Source: Lacrimispora sp. 210928-DFI.3.58 (lineage in GTDB: Bacteria; Bacillota; Clostridia; Lachnospirales; Lachnospiraceae). Taken from it: 13,662 nucleotides of DNA. The notes beneath the pieces were generated by a model. The model was not told the DNA's origin and made no database searches. It saw only the letters and a program-made list of their open reading frames with translations. A program made the translations under genes and the position numbers. The stretch spans positions 1 to 13,662 of the forward strand of contig NZ_JAJCIC010000060.1 of the NCBI RefSeq assembly GCF_020554865.1, written 5' to 3'. Positions 1 to 6,012 of this stretch are shown in pieces. Every line of letters starts with the position of its first letter. Position 1 is the first letter of the stretch.

Positions 1-74
1 GTAAAACTGTGCTACAGCCCCGGCAGGCCATCGCGCAGCGATTTTGTTCAATCGGGATTTCAGGAGGTATTCCT

Positions 75-539
75 ATGAAAAGGGTATTGGCATTATTTTT
101 GGTATTGATTTGTATGTTGTCATTAGTTGCTTGTGATAAAGCAACTGGCAGTGGAGAACCTGTAAGAGGTGGTGATGTTTCAGATATGCCTGAGATTGAT
201 AAAAATGTTTTTGGTGAAACAGAGCAGACACAGCAAGCGATTGTTGAAAGTATAAGTGGAACAATTACTCGTATAGATGAAGATAAAATTTATGATTTGA
301 CCGAAGAAGAAGTAAAAATAATCGCAGACATTATTGAAAATGGCACTTGGAATACAGAAGGGACTGCCGAATGTGCCAATGATTGCAAACTTATAATTGA
401 TGAAAGAACATATTATTATCATTCGGAATGTGGAACATTCAATGACAAAGAGAACAATCAGAACTTATCTGTAACGGTTGAAGAGAAAGAAAGTATAAAT
501 GTAATATTAGCTCAATATATAACACTTGGTTTAGAGTAA
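75..539 (+). CDS. Small secreted lipoprotein of unknown function
   Basis: This 154-residue protein starts with a lipoprotein signal: Lys2-Arg3, a hydrophobic stretch at about residues 4-19, then LVAC with the lipidated cysteine at position 20. It should be cleaved by signal peptidase II and anchored to the outer face of the membrane. The mature part is acidic, with a flexible linker to about residue 45 and a small alpha/beta-looking domain (about 60-154) containing a Cys pair and an HSECGTF motif. The reading frame is open back to position 9, but the ATG at 75 is preferred: GGAGG lies 7-8 bases upstream and the signal peptide begins there. I do not recognise the family. It is the first complete gene of an array of small unrelated same-strand genes. 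Confidence 0.75.
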   Translation: MKRVLALFLVLICMLSLVACDKATGSGEPVRGGDVSDMPEIDKNVFGETEQTQQAIVESISGTITRIDEDKIYDLTEEEVKIIADIIENGTWNTEGTAECANDCKLIIDERTYYYHSECGTFNDKENNQNLSVTVEEKESINVILAQYITLGLE

Positions 540-588
540 TTCATGCGATTATCTTTAAAGCTGTTTTGCTTAGAAACAGAACTAAAAA

Positions 589-630
589 TTCCAATTTTTA
601 GAGCCGAAGAAATCAGAATTGATGGAGGAA
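589..630 (+). repeat. Cassette-type intergenic element, copy 1
   Basis: It has the element core TTTTTAGAGCCGAAGAAATC (595-614), preceded by TTCC and followed by GGAGGAA. TCCAATT can pair with AATTG..GGA across the element, leaving two bases bulged. It lies about 50 bases after the lipoprotein stop and runs into the ribosome-binding site of the next gene. Related copies sit at 892, 13078 and 13584. Confidence 0.6.
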
Positions 631-637
631 AGTAAAA

Positions 638-886
638 ATGAAGTGCCCTATTTGTAACAATGAACTGTTAGAAGGAGGAATTATTGTTGATGATGTGGCA
701 TGTGGATGGGTTCCAATGGAGCAATTCAAGAAAAAAGGCATTAAGCGATTGATGTATACGGGCATGCGCACAATAGGAGAGTCCAGTATTCTTTTGAATC
801 AAACAAAAATCCCTAATGCTTATTTCTGTAAAAACTGTAATAAGATTATGGGGATTTTTGATGTAACAAATGATTTGGATGATTAA
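638..886 (+). CDS. PF20097-like zinc-ribbon protein
   Basis: An 82-residue cytoplasmic protein with a zinc-ribbon signature: CPIC at residues 3-6 and CKNC at about 64-67, giving four cysteines for one Zn2+. The segment between them (GGIIVDDVACGWVP...) matches what I recall of the PF20097 (DUF6487) zinc-ribbon family, which often appears as small solitary genes in Clostridia. No enzymatic residues are evident, and the partner of the ribbon (nucleic acid or protein) is unknown. A good GGAGG site lies upstream of the ATG. The gene is flanked on both sides by copies of the TTTTTAGAG intergenic element, so it may be a complete mobile cassette. Start and frame are secure; the function is not. Confidence 0.8.
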   Translation: MKCPICNNELLEGGIIVDDVACGWVPMEQFKKKGIKRLMYTGMRTIGESSILLNQTKIPNAYFCKNCNKIMGIFDVTNDLDD

Positions 887-891
887 ACAAC

Positions 892-930
892 TCCTATTTT
901 TAGAGCTGAAGAAATTGAGATTTGAGAAGG
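892..930 (+). repeat. Cassette-type intergenic element, copy 2
   Basis: TCC is followed by the core TTTTTAGAGCTGAAGAAATT, closely matching copy 1, beginning eight bases after the zinc-ribbon stop and ending in GAGAAGGTG just before the next ATG. CTC..ATTT can pair with AAAT.GAG inside it. The core is shared although the flanking genes are unrelated, which argues for a shared element rather than a duplicated gene. Confidence 0.6.
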
Positions 931-937
931 TGTTTCA

Positions 938-1273
938 ATGAAAAAAAGACGGTTAATTCTATACGTAATAGCAATATTCGTAGCAGCAATTTTCTTTTAT
1001 ACCAACATTCAAAAGAAACATACATTTACACTTACAAATGATGAGGGCATAATCAAGTCAGAACAAATACAGCCGTTATTTGGAACTGTAAAAGTAAGTG
1101 GTGATTGTGATACGGATGTGGTCTTTACTGATATTGAAACGGGAAAAAAATATGTAATAGAGTACATTACATCTGGCGTATCAGAAAAAATCAAACTGGA
1201 AAAAGGTAAATGGTACACTGTAGTTGGCGGAGGAAATCTTGTAATAAGTCCAGTGAATGTCAGGGTTGAATAA
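938..1273 (+). CDS. Membrane-anchored small protein, unknown function
   Basis: A 111-residue protein with a basic N-terminus (Lys-Lys-Arg-Arg, residues 2-5), one membrane helix at about residues 6-22 and an outside domain of about 85 residues. The outer part is rich in alternating beta-type sequence with several Gly turns (SGDCDTDVVFTDIETG, VVGGGNLVISP), suggesting a compact beta-sandwich tethered to the outer membrane face. There is no lipobox, so the helix is more likely an uncleaved anchor than a lipoprotein signal. The ATG is preceded by GAGAAGGTG. I do not recognise the family. It sits directly downstream of intergenic element copy 2. Confidence 0.7.
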   Translation: MKKRRLILYVIAIFVAAIFFYTNIQKKHTFTLTNDEGIIKSEQIQPLFGTVKVSGDCDTDVVFTDIETGKKYVIEYITSGVSEKIKLEKGKWYTVVGGGNLVISPVNVRVE

Positions 1274-1308
1274 AAAGAGATAAATCGGGAGTTGTAAAGG
1301 AGTATACT

Positions 1309-1758
1309 ATGTCGGTCAATATAGCAGAAACATTTGAATTATTGTTTGATAAAAACAACAAGGTTGCATATAGGGCATTACAGGAATTGCAAAAAGAAAG
1401 TGCTGAAACGGATTGCGTCTATCCTTATATGGATAAATTAAGTGATATGCTTGACAGTGATAATTCTTATGTTCGTACAAGAGGGCTTACATTACTTGCC
1501 TATAATGCAAAATGGGATAAAGATTATAAAATTGATGAAATCATTGATAAATATTTAAGACACATAACAGATGTTAAGCCCATTACAGCAAGACAATGTA
1601 TTAAGCTGTTGCCGATTATTGCAAAGTATAAGCCGGAATTGAGAAATGATATTATTTCTGCACTTCATAAGGCAAATATATGTATTTACGATGATAGTAT
1701 GCGGCCATTAGTTTGCAAGGATATTCAAAAAGCACTAAAGGAAATACAAGGATTATAA
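1309..1758 (+). CDS. HEAT/ARM-type helical repeat protein
   Basis: A 149-residue, all-helical, soluble protein. Residues 14-30 (DKNNKVAYRALQELQK) and 48-65 (LDSDNSYVRTRGLTLLAYNA) have the paired-helix spacing of HEAT/SufBD-type repeats, with the typical D-N-x-x-V-R-x-R turn. Such proteins act as protein-binding scaffolds; no catalytic motif is present. It is common as a small stand-alone gene in Clostridia. An AAAGGAG site precedes the ATG. It lies about 35 bases after the upstream gene, in the same orientation as the rest of the array. The repeat assignment is fairly safe; the partner is unknown. Confidence 0.7.
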   Translation: MSVNIAETFELLFDKNNKVAYRALQELQKESAETDCVYPYMDKLSDMLDSDNSYVRTRGLTLLAYNAKWDKDYKIDEIIDKYLRHITDVKPITARQCIKLLPIIAKYKPELRNDIISALHKANICIYDDSMRPLVCKDIQKALKEIQGL

Positions 1759-1763
1759 AAGCA

Positions 1764-1816
1764 CAACTTCCGGTTTATTGGATATATGAATAGAGCAGGA
1801 AACGGGATTTAGAGGA
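1764..1816 (+). repeat. Diverged cassette-type intergenic element
   Basis: ACTTCCGGTTT follows the HEAT-gene stop by a few bases, as in the better conserved copies. The core is replaced, but the ends pair: TCC.GTTT (1769-1776) with AAAC.GGA (1800-1807), one G-G mismatch within seven base pairs. This imperfect terminal pairing is the strongest structural sign seen among the copies. Confidence 0.4.
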
Positions 1817-1826
1817 GGAAAAACAT

Positions 1827-2441
1827 ATGATTACTTTTGATGTGAATAGCCTGCAATGGACAAGGAAACCATTGGATTTCCATGTAGAGGATGGGAAGAT
1901 TGAAATAACAACAAAACCTCACACTGACCTATGGCAGAGAACTTACTACCATTTCCAAAATGATAACGCCCCTGTGCTGCAGATGGAAACAGATGAGAAG
2001 TTCTTTTCTTTTATTGTAAAAACGGATTTTACAAAAAGTCATCACCGATTTGATCAATGCGGCATTGTTATGTATATGGACGGAGAAAATTGGTTGAAGG
2101 GTTCGGTAGAATTTGAAAATGAACATTTCCAACATCTTGGGTCTGTTGTGACGAATGATGGTTATTCAGACTGGGCAACAACAGCGATTCCTGCAGATGT
2201 GAAAATCATGTGGTATCGCTTCAGTCGTAGAGAGGATGATTATTGTATCGAATGCTCTCTTGACGGTGAGAACTTCAATCAGATGCGCGTGTGTCATATG
2301 CTGAAAGGTGGAGGAAAGATCCGATTTGGTATTTATGCCTGCAGTCCGGAGGAATCATCTTTTACAGCAATGTTTTCTGATATGAAGATAACAGAATGTG
2401 CATGGAAAGCACATGATGGTCAGGCACCAGATGAAGTATAG
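1827..2441 (+). CDS. DUF1349 domain protein (concanavalin A-like fold)
   Basis: A 204-residue protein that matches the DUF1349 family along its whole length. Family members adopt a beta-sandwich lectin/glucanase-like fold and are usually cytoplasmic. Features seen are the N-terminal WTRKPLDFHVEDGKIEI strand pair, the TDLWQRTYY segment, DQCGIVMYMDGENWLKGSVEF near the middle and a C-terminal GIYACSPEESSFTAMFSDMKI. There is no signal peptide. The best functional guess is carbohydrate or metabolite binding; no activity is established for most members. Start at the ATG at 1827, with GAGGAGG eight to ten bases upstream. Length agrees with the family, so the gene looks intact. It lies between two diverged intergenic elements. 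Confidence 0.88.
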   Translation: MITFDVNSLQWTRKPLDFHVEDGKIEITTKPHTDLWQRTYYHFQNDNAPVLQMETDEKFFSFIVKTDFTKSHHRFDQCGIVMYMDGENWLKGSVEFENEHFQHLGSVVTNDGYSDWATTAIPADVKIMWYRFSRREDDYCIECSLDGENFNQMRVCHMLKGGGKIRFGIYACSPEESSFTAMFSDMKITECAWKAHDGQAPDEV

Positions 2442-2442
2442 C

Positions 2443-2478
2443 GTAACTTCCAGTTTGCAGTGATGTAACTTCCAACTT
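2443..2478 (+). repeat. Tandem cassette-end motif (GTAACTTCCA twice)
   Basis: The 10-base sequence GTAACTTCCA occurs at 2443-2452 and 2465-2474, 22 bases apart, right after the DUF1349 stop. The second copy can pair with TGGAGG (2483-2488), the likely ribosome-binding site of the next gene, through CTTCCA with one G-T pair. The motif resembles the TTCCRGTTT left edge of the other intergenic elements and may be two nested ends. Confidence 0.45.
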
Positions 2479-2495
2479 TCTATGGAGGGATATTT

Positions 2496-2834
2496 ATGGT
2501 TCAAACAATTATTTCAGGTGTAATATTTGGCTTGTGTGCGTTAATGATGCTGGGTATTGGAATTTCGCAGTTAAAGAGCAAAAGGCCGGTTGCCTTTTAT
2601 AGTGGTGAAAAAGCACCAAGCGAAGATGAGATATCAGATATAAAAATGTGGAACAGAAAGCATGGAACTATGTGGATTATTTACGGAATTATTATTATCT
2701 TAGCATGGGGATGTGGATTTATAATCGGAGATAGCATATTATTACTTTTTCCTATGGTAATAGGATTGATTTTTCCGGTTATTGTTATGATTTGGTATCA
2801 CCGCAAATTAATAAAAATATATAAAGTAAAATAA
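2496..2834 (+). CDS. Three-helix membrane protein, unknown family
   Basis: A 112-residue integral membrane protein. Hydrophobic helices are predicted at about residues 4-25, 55-75 and 78-100, with a charged loop between helices 1 and 2 (KSKRPVAFYSGEKAPSEDEISDIKMWNRKHG). That loop, with the FYSGEK and WNRKHG motifs, is typical of a small uncharacterised family common in Lachnospiraceae, but I cannot name it with certainty. The C-terminal tail is basic (HRKLIKIYKVK) and so probably cytoplasmic. A GGAGG site lies eight bases upstream. It is the last intact gene of the left-hand array; broken, more GC-rich sequence begins about 50 bases later. Confidence 0.72.
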   Translation: MVQTIISGVIFGLCALMMLGIGISQLKSKRPVAFYSGEKAPSEDEISDIKMWNRKHGTMWIIYGIIIILAWGCGFIIGDSILLLFPMVIGLIFPVIVMIWYHRKLIKIYKVK

Positions 2835-2881
2835 GTGGATCTCAAAAGCGTATTGACGGATCCACGAGCGCGAAATATTCA

Positions 2882-3176
2882 TATGATTCTTCAAACTTGG
2901 CTGCCGCATTATCTAACAGAAATATTCTAAACAATTTGCGGGACAGTCTGCCCTATCCCTATACGGAAAACGATGCGGCGGATTACATCCATGCCATGCT
3001 GTCCGCCGATGAAAACGACACCTTCGCTTATGCCATCACGGTGGATGACAAAGCCATCGGCAGCATCGGCGCGTTCCGGCAGAGCAATATCCACCGCCAA
3101 ACTGCGGAACTTGGTTATTATCTGGCAGAGGATTACTGGGGCCAAGGAATCAAGACCGACGCTATCCGCCAGCTCT
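2882..3176 (+). pseudogene. GNAT acetyltransferase remnant, both ends lost
   Basis: The frame reads NLAAALSNRNILNNLRDSLP, a YTENDAADYI segment, then AIGSIGAFRQSN and HRQTAELGYYLAEDYWGQGI, which is the core of a RimJ/RimL-type GNAT N-acetyltransferase up to the acetyl-CoA-binding motif A (WGQGI). The usual N-terminal 15 or so residues are unrecognisable, no good start codon with ribosome-binding site is present, and homology stops after TDAIRQLC, so the C-terminal half (motif B) is missing. The sequence is clearly more GC-rich than the preceding array. Not expected to be functional. Confidence 0.75.
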
Positions 3177-3326
3177 GTCCGCAGACTCAGCCCGGAGGAG
3201 ATCCCGGCGGCTTTAGAGCTATGCTGGCAAGTGCTTCTGAAATTTGAAGCGCCGGAATATTCTCGGGAGGGCGTAGCCGCCTTCCGAGCCAGCCTGGATG
3301 ATCAGGAACGCACCCGCAGCCTGAGA
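3177..3326 (+). pseudogene. N-terminal fragment of a second GNAT acetyltransferase
   Basis: In another frame, starting exactly where the first fragment ends, the sequence reads RRLSPEEIPAALELCWQVLL then KFEAPEYSREGVAAF, the N-terminus of a different GNAT family protein. It lacks a start codon and stops matching after about 50 codons. The direct abutment of two unrelated GNAT fragments points to deletion or end-joining between two neighbouring acetyltransferase genes. Confidence 0.65.
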
Positions 3327-3396
3327 AGGAAAATATATAAGTATAAATGAAAGAACTATAAGGTGAAAAATGTGTGCTAAAAAAATCAAAAACATA

Positions 3397-3425
3397 TTGA
3401 CAATTCTCTATGTATGACATATAAT
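3397..3425 (+). promoter_or_regulatory. Consensus sigma-A promoter with ArsR operator-like dyad
   Basis: TTGACA (3397-3402) and TATAAT (3420-3425) are perfect consensus boxes 17 bases apart. The spacer carries ATGTATGACAT (ATGT-N3-ACAT), a dyad placed where an ArsR repressor would block RNA polymerase. The start codon of the arsR-like gene is about 40 bases from the -10. Confidence 0.85.
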
Positions 3426-3463
3426 ATAGACACATTCAAAAATGTAAATGTGAGGTGAGAGAA

Positions 3464-3769
3464 ATGGCGGCACAATATAGCGAAACGATACGAGTGTTTA
3501 AAGCCTTTTGTGATGAGAATCGTTTATCAATATTAGGCTTGCTCCGCAGCGGAGAGAAATGTGCATGCGATCTGTTAGAAGATCTGCGTATTACTCAGCC
3601 TACTCTTTCCCATCATATGAAGATTTTATGTGATGCTGGTATTGTCCAGGGACGCAAGGAAGGAAAATGGGTTTATTATTCGATAGACCCGGTAGGTGCA
3701 GAGAAAGTAAAAGTGATACTGGAACAGCAGCTTACAGTTTCCGGCAGTAATAATGGAGTAAACGAATGA
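3464..3769 (+). CDS. ArsR/SmtB-family metalloregulator
   Basis: A 101-residue winged-helix repressor. FKAFCDENRLSILGLLRSGE is the N-terminal helix pair, TQPTLSHHMKILCDAGIV the recognition helix, and GRKEGKWVYYSI the beta wing. The KCACDLLEDL segment (near residue 32) holds the Cys-x-Cys pair at the start of the DNA-binding unit that in ArsR proteins senses As(III)/Sb(III) or similar thiophilic ions. Binding of the ion should release the operator and switch on the downstream permease. The frame extends to a GTG at 3455, but the ATG at 3464 has GAGGTG at the right distance. It is the first gene of the operon running to about 5135, behind a consensus promoter. The metal identity is inferred only from the CxC motif. 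Confidence 0.9.
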   Translation: MAAQYSETIRVFKAFCDENRLSILGLLRSGEKCACDLLEDLRITQPTLSHHMKILCDAGIVQGRKEGKWVYYSIDPVGAEKVKVILEQQLTVSGSNNGVNE

Positions 3770-3872
3770 AATGATTATTTTGGCCATCTGCTATGGATGG
3801 CTTCCCTTTAAGATTTCAGATAGATATTTTTCAATATATCAATTTATTTTGCATATATTAGGAGGAAAGATT

Positions 3873-3914
3873 ATGTGCGCATGTGGCCGTCGGCTTCAGT
3901 GCCGTTCTGAATAA
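3873..3914 (+). CDS. 13-residue Cys-rich peptide ORF
   Basis: A very short ORF (MCACGRRLQCRSE) with an excellent AGGAGG site eight bases upstream of its ATG, inside the 245-base gap between the ArsR gene and the permease. Three of 13 residues are cysteine, including a Cys-x-Cys like that of the regulator. It could be a metal-responsive leader peptide or the start of a decayed Cys-rich gene. No homolog can be judged at this size. Confidence 0.35.
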   Translation: MCACGRRLQCRSE

Positions 3915-4014
3915 AAACATTTCTGTTTGTGAACGAATGGAGAAATCTTCCAGAAGCAGATTTCCAGTGTGTTGTGGCGAATCGAAAGTTTAAGTAAGAA
4001 AGAAGGTAATTTGT

Positions 4015-4935
4015 ATGTTTACAACGGAAACCCTTATTCATGCAGGACGGACATTCCTGATGCTGTTTAGCGAGTTGTTTGGCCTGTTCATTGGCATCAG
4101 TTTTGTGGTTGCTTTATTACAGATTTATATTTCACAGGAGCGTATTAAACGTATCCTGACAACTCCGAAAAAGGGACTGAATAGTGTCCTGGGAGCAGCG
4201 CTGGGAGCGGTGACACCGTTCTGCTCCTGTTCTACAATTCCAGTGTTGGTGGGATTGTTTAAAAGCGGAGCACCATTTTGTGGAGCCATTTCATTCCTAC
4301 TGACATCTCCAATCCTGAATCCGGCAATATTGACATTGCTGGTTGCATTCTTCGGTCTTAAGGCTACAGTTGTTTATAGCGCATTTACTTTTGTTTTTGC
4401 AGTTATAATGGGACTTATTCTTGACAAAGCTGGTTTTGAAAAAGAAGTGAAAAATGTTACGGTCAAGGGTGGGCATCAGGATGGCATATCATGGGAGAAG
4501 CTGCAGGGAACTTTCTGGCAGAAGCAGCAGGCGATCACAATTGCTCTCAGAGACTCCTTTGGTTTATTTAAAGGTGTCGTATTATTCCTGCTGTTAGGCG
4601 CTGGTATTGGTGCATTCATTTATGAATTTATTCCTACTGACTTATTAGCAAACTTTGCTGGTGCAAGTAATCTGTGGGCGGTTCCATTGGCAGCGATTGT
4701 AGGCATTCCTATGTATATTCGCACTGAGACCATGATTCCGATTGCAAGTATCCTGATTTCTAAGGGTGTGGCTCCTGGCGTTATGATTGCGCTGATCTTG
4801 GGCGGTGCCGGTGCCAGCATTCCGGAAGTGTCTCTGCTGAATTCCATTTTTAAGAAGAAAATGGTGGCAGCGTTTGTACTCTGTATCTTTGCCGTGGCAA
4901 CGATTACAGGTTATGTGTTTAATTTTGTATTGTAA
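4015..4935 (+). CDS. ArsP-like permease (PF03773)
   Basis: A 306-residue polytopic membrane protein with about eight hydrophobic helices. TPFCSCSTIPVLVGLFKSG (about residues 69-87) followed by SFLLTSPILNPAI is the hallmark of the PF03773 permease family, whose best-known member ArsP exports trivalent organoarsenicals. The CSC residues lie where the substrate is thought to bind, and a related half repeats later (GIPMYIRTETMIPIASILIS, GGAGASIPEVSLL). Preceding it by about 245 bases is an ArsR-type CxC regulator, and 20 bases after it is a small Cys-rich protein, so a thiophilic ion or methylated arsenical is the likely substrate. Length fits the family. Other family members may move different ions, so the substrate remains unproven. 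Confidence 0.88.
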   Translation: MFTTETLIHAGRTFLMLFSELFGLFIGISFVVALLQIYISQERIKRILTTPKKGLNSVLGAALGAVTPFCSCSTIPVLVGLFKSGAPFCGAISFLLTSPILNPAILTLLVAFFGLKATVVYSAFTFVFAVIMGLILDKAGFEKEVKNVTVKGGHQDGISWEKLQGTFWQKQQAITIALRDSFGLFKGVVLFLLLGAGIGAFIYEFIPTDLLANFAGASNLWAVPLAAIVGIPMYIRTETMIPIASILISKGVAPGVMIALILGGAGASIPEVSLLNSIFKKKMVAAFVLCIFAVATITGYVFNFVL

Positions 4936-4955
4936 TTTGAAAGGAGAATTATATT

Positions 4956-5135
4956 ATGGCTGAGAAAAAAGGTTTATGGGCAACATTGTTTGGTGGCAGT
5001 GGATGCAATTGCGGAATGTCTTTGGAAGAAGATCCTGCCCCGAAAAAGAAGGCTAAAAAAGGCGGCTGCTGTGATATGCAGATCACAGAAGAAGATGATG
5101 AAGAGGAAAATTCTGAATATAAACAGGGAAAATAA
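4956..5135 (+). CDS. Small Cys-rich charged protein linked to the permease
   Basis: A 59-residue ORF with AAAGGAG eight bases upstream, only 20 bases after the permease stop, so surely in the same transcript. It begins MAEKKGLWATLFGGSGCNCG, then has a Lys-rich stretch (PKKKAKKGG), a CC pair and an acidic tail (EEDDEEENSE). The four cysteines (CxC and CC) could bind the same soft metal or metalloid as the permease and pass it on. Short proteins of this kind accompany PF03773 permeases in Lachnospiraceae as far as I recall, but have no assigned function. There is no signal peptide; it is probably cytoplasmic. Confidence 0.7.
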   Translation: MAEKKGLWATLFGGSGCNCGMSLEEDPAPKKKAKKGGCCDMQITEEDDEEENSEYKQGK

Positions 5136-5155
5136 GCCGCCGGACAGATCGGAGC

Positions 5156-5326
5156 ATGGATTTAATTATAGAAAATGTTCAATATGATATTGCTGCTCCT
5201 GCAGACATAATCGGGGCATCTAATTCTTTGAACTGGCAAATCGGATTGAACCAGAAAACAGGAATTGGAATGGGAAGAAAGATATGTCAAGTACAATTAC
5301 AAAAAGAAATTATATTACAGGTTTAA
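5156..5326 (+). CDS. Possible 56-residue ORF, unrecognised
   Basis: An open frame of 56 codons (starting MDLIIENVQYDIAAP) with a GGAG that is too close to its ATG to be a good ribosome-binding site. It ends exactly at the proposed -35 box of the leader/HTH operon. It has no recognisable motif. It may be a chance ORF or the remnant of a further gene in the permease operon. Confidence 0.25.
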   Translation: MDLIIENVQYDIAAPADIIGASNSLNWQIGLNQKTGIGMGRKICQVQLQKEIILQV

Positions 5327-5362
5327 TGACAAACCCCCGATCCTGTGATATTATAATCACAG
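5326..5362 (+). promoter_or_regulatory. Promoter with operator dyad over the -10
   Basis: ATGACA (5326-5331) and TATTAT (5349-5354) are 17 bases apart. The -10 is embedded in the perfect palindrome CTGTGATATTATAATCACAG (5343-5362; seven-base arms, six-base centre). A protein bound there would block polymerase. The product of the first gene downstream, an XRE-type HTH protein, is the obvious candidate autoregulator. An alternative TATAAT lies at 5352-5357, but its -35 spacing is poor. Confidence 0.65.
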
Positions 5363-5404
5363 AACGAAGGAAATAAGGGCAAAAGCCCGGAAAGGAGAAA
5401 CGTC

Positions 5405-5539
5405 ATGATGAACAGAGTCATTGCATTATCATATCTGTATAGCCATAGCAGTCTGTCGCTCGAACTTGAATGCGAGGGGCTTAGATTTATGTGTTCATAC
5501 AGAGACAGTTACCCGGATTGCAATGGTTTCATGACGTGA
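5405..5539 (+). CDS. Ser/Leu/Tyr-rich 44-residue leader peptide
   Basis: This ORF starts ATGATG with AAAGGAG seven bases upstream, just inside the transcript from the 5326-5354 promoter. Seventeen of 44 residues are Ser (7), Leu (6) or Tyr (4), and codons 8-21 contain only two other residues (one His, one Glu). Codons 8-13 (5426-5443) are TTA TCA TAT CTG TAT AGC, which are the codons read by the five tRNAs encoded downstream (Leu TAA, Ser TGA, Tyr GTA, Leu CAG, Ser GCT). A terminator follows 36 bases after the stop. This is the architecture of an attenuator leader peptide, as in amino-acid biosynthesis operons, but tuned to class II tRNAs. No similarity to a known protein is evident. The ORF is real in my view; the regulatory role is inference. 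Confidence 0.72.
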   Translation: MMNRVIALSYLYSHSSLSLELECEGLRFMCSYRDSYPDCNGFMT

Positions 5540-5578
5540 TACTTTCGCTTTCACATCAAACCGAATTTTTGCATGCCG
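5514..5578 (+). promoter_or_regulatory. Candidate antiterminator hairpin
   Basis: CGG (5514-5516), TGCAA (5519-5523) and GGTTT (5525-5529) can pair with CCG (5576-5578), TTGCA (5569-5573) and AAACC (5558-5562), with an inner GTGA/TCAC (5536-5539/5551-5554). The 3' arm uses the first three bases of the terminator stem, so the two folds exclude each other. The leader stop codon lies inside this hairpin, so a ribosome finishing the leader would open it. Internal loops make its stability uncertain. Confidence 0.4.
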
Positions 5579-5605
5579 CTTGTCCTGTTGGGCAGGCGGT
5601 TTTTT
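5576..5605 (+). terminator. Intrinsic terminator / attenuator before the HTH gene
   Basis: A ten-pair stem, CCGCTTGTCC with GGGCAGGCGG (two wobble pairs), loop TGTT, followed by six T. It stands between the leader ORF and the HTH gene, whose ATG is only 25 bases further on, leaving no room for another promoter. HTH, tRNA and DIP1984 expression must therefore depend on read-through, or start elsewhere. Confidence 0.85.
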
Positions 5606-5629
5606 ATGTGCAAAAAGGAGGAAAAGACG

Positions 5630-5872
5630 ATGCCGACCATCAATATAACAGCTACAGGAGACAATATTAAAAAGATGAGAAAGGCCGCTGGACTGACAGT
5701 CAAAGATCTGCAGAATATCTTCGGATTCGGAACACCACAGGCAATCTACAAATGGCAGAATGGAACTGCGCTTCCAACCGTAGATAATCTGGTCGTGCTG
5801 GCAACAGTATTTGGCTGCAGGATAGATGATATTCTGGTTGTTAATGCAGCGGAAGTACAGAAAACAGCATAA
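5630..5872 (+). CDS. XRE-type helix-turn-helix regulator
   Basis: An 80-residue single-domain DNA-binding protein of the Cro/CI (XRE) type. Helices 1-2 are DNIKKMRKAAGLTVKDLQNI, the recognition helix is FGTPQAIYKWQNG, and helices 4-5 are LPTVDNLVVLATVFGCRID, ending DILVV. There is no sensor or enzymatic domain. The frame is open from 5573, but that start lies inside the terminator; the ATG at 5630 has AGGAGG six to eight bases upstream. It probably binds the dyad at 5343-5362 in the promoter of its own operon. It lies 50 bases upstream of the first tRNA in the same direction, so it is very likely co-transcribed with the tRNA array. A paralog with the same PQAIYKW recognition helix is encoded at 7653. 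Confidence 0.88.
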   Translation: MPTINITATGDNIKKMRKAAGLTVKDLQNIFGFGTPQAIYKWQNGTALPTVDNLVVLATVFGCRIDDILVVNAAEVQKTA

Positions 5873-5879
5873 TAGCATG

Positions 5880-5918
5880 CAGGAGAACAACACTCCTGTA
5901 TATGGCCCCCTGGCCATA
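5880..5918 (+). other. Two perfect hairpins between HTH gene and tRNA array
   Basis: CAGGAG-N7-CTCCTG (5880-5898) and TATGGCC-CCCT-GGCCATA (5901-5918) are perfect stems of six and seven pairs, stacked just ahead of the first tRNA. Neither is followed by a T-run, so they are unlikely to be terminators. They could mark RNase processing that separates the mRNA from the tRNA precursor. Confidence 0.55.
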
Positions 5919-5922
5919 TTAT

Positions 5923-6008
5923 AGGTGGATGTGCCGAGTTGGTCGAAGGCGGCGGACTGTAAATCCGTTACATAAGAAACAGCGCAGGTTCGAATCCTGC
6001 TCCACCTA
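5923..6008 (+). tRNA. tRNA-Tyr (GTA)
   Basis: The acceptor stem AGGTGGA/TCCACCT is perfect, with discriminator A at 6008. The anticodon stem GCGGA/TCCGT encloses CTGTAAA, anticodon GTA at 5959-5961. A 15-base variable region marks class II, and the T arm is GCAGG-TTCGAAT-CCTGC. CCA is not encoded. The first pair is A-U where bacterial tRNA-Tyr normally has G-C, so charging may be weaker than for the housekeeping tRNA. It would read TAT and TAC, both present in the leader ORF. Confidence 0.88.
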
Positions 6009-6012
6009 TTTT

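Noticed and set aside
5361..5630. T-box riboswitch upstream of the HTH gene
   Set aside because: No T-box bulge sequence (AGGGTGGNACCGCG type) or specifier loop was seen; the leader ORF plus terminator explains the region better.
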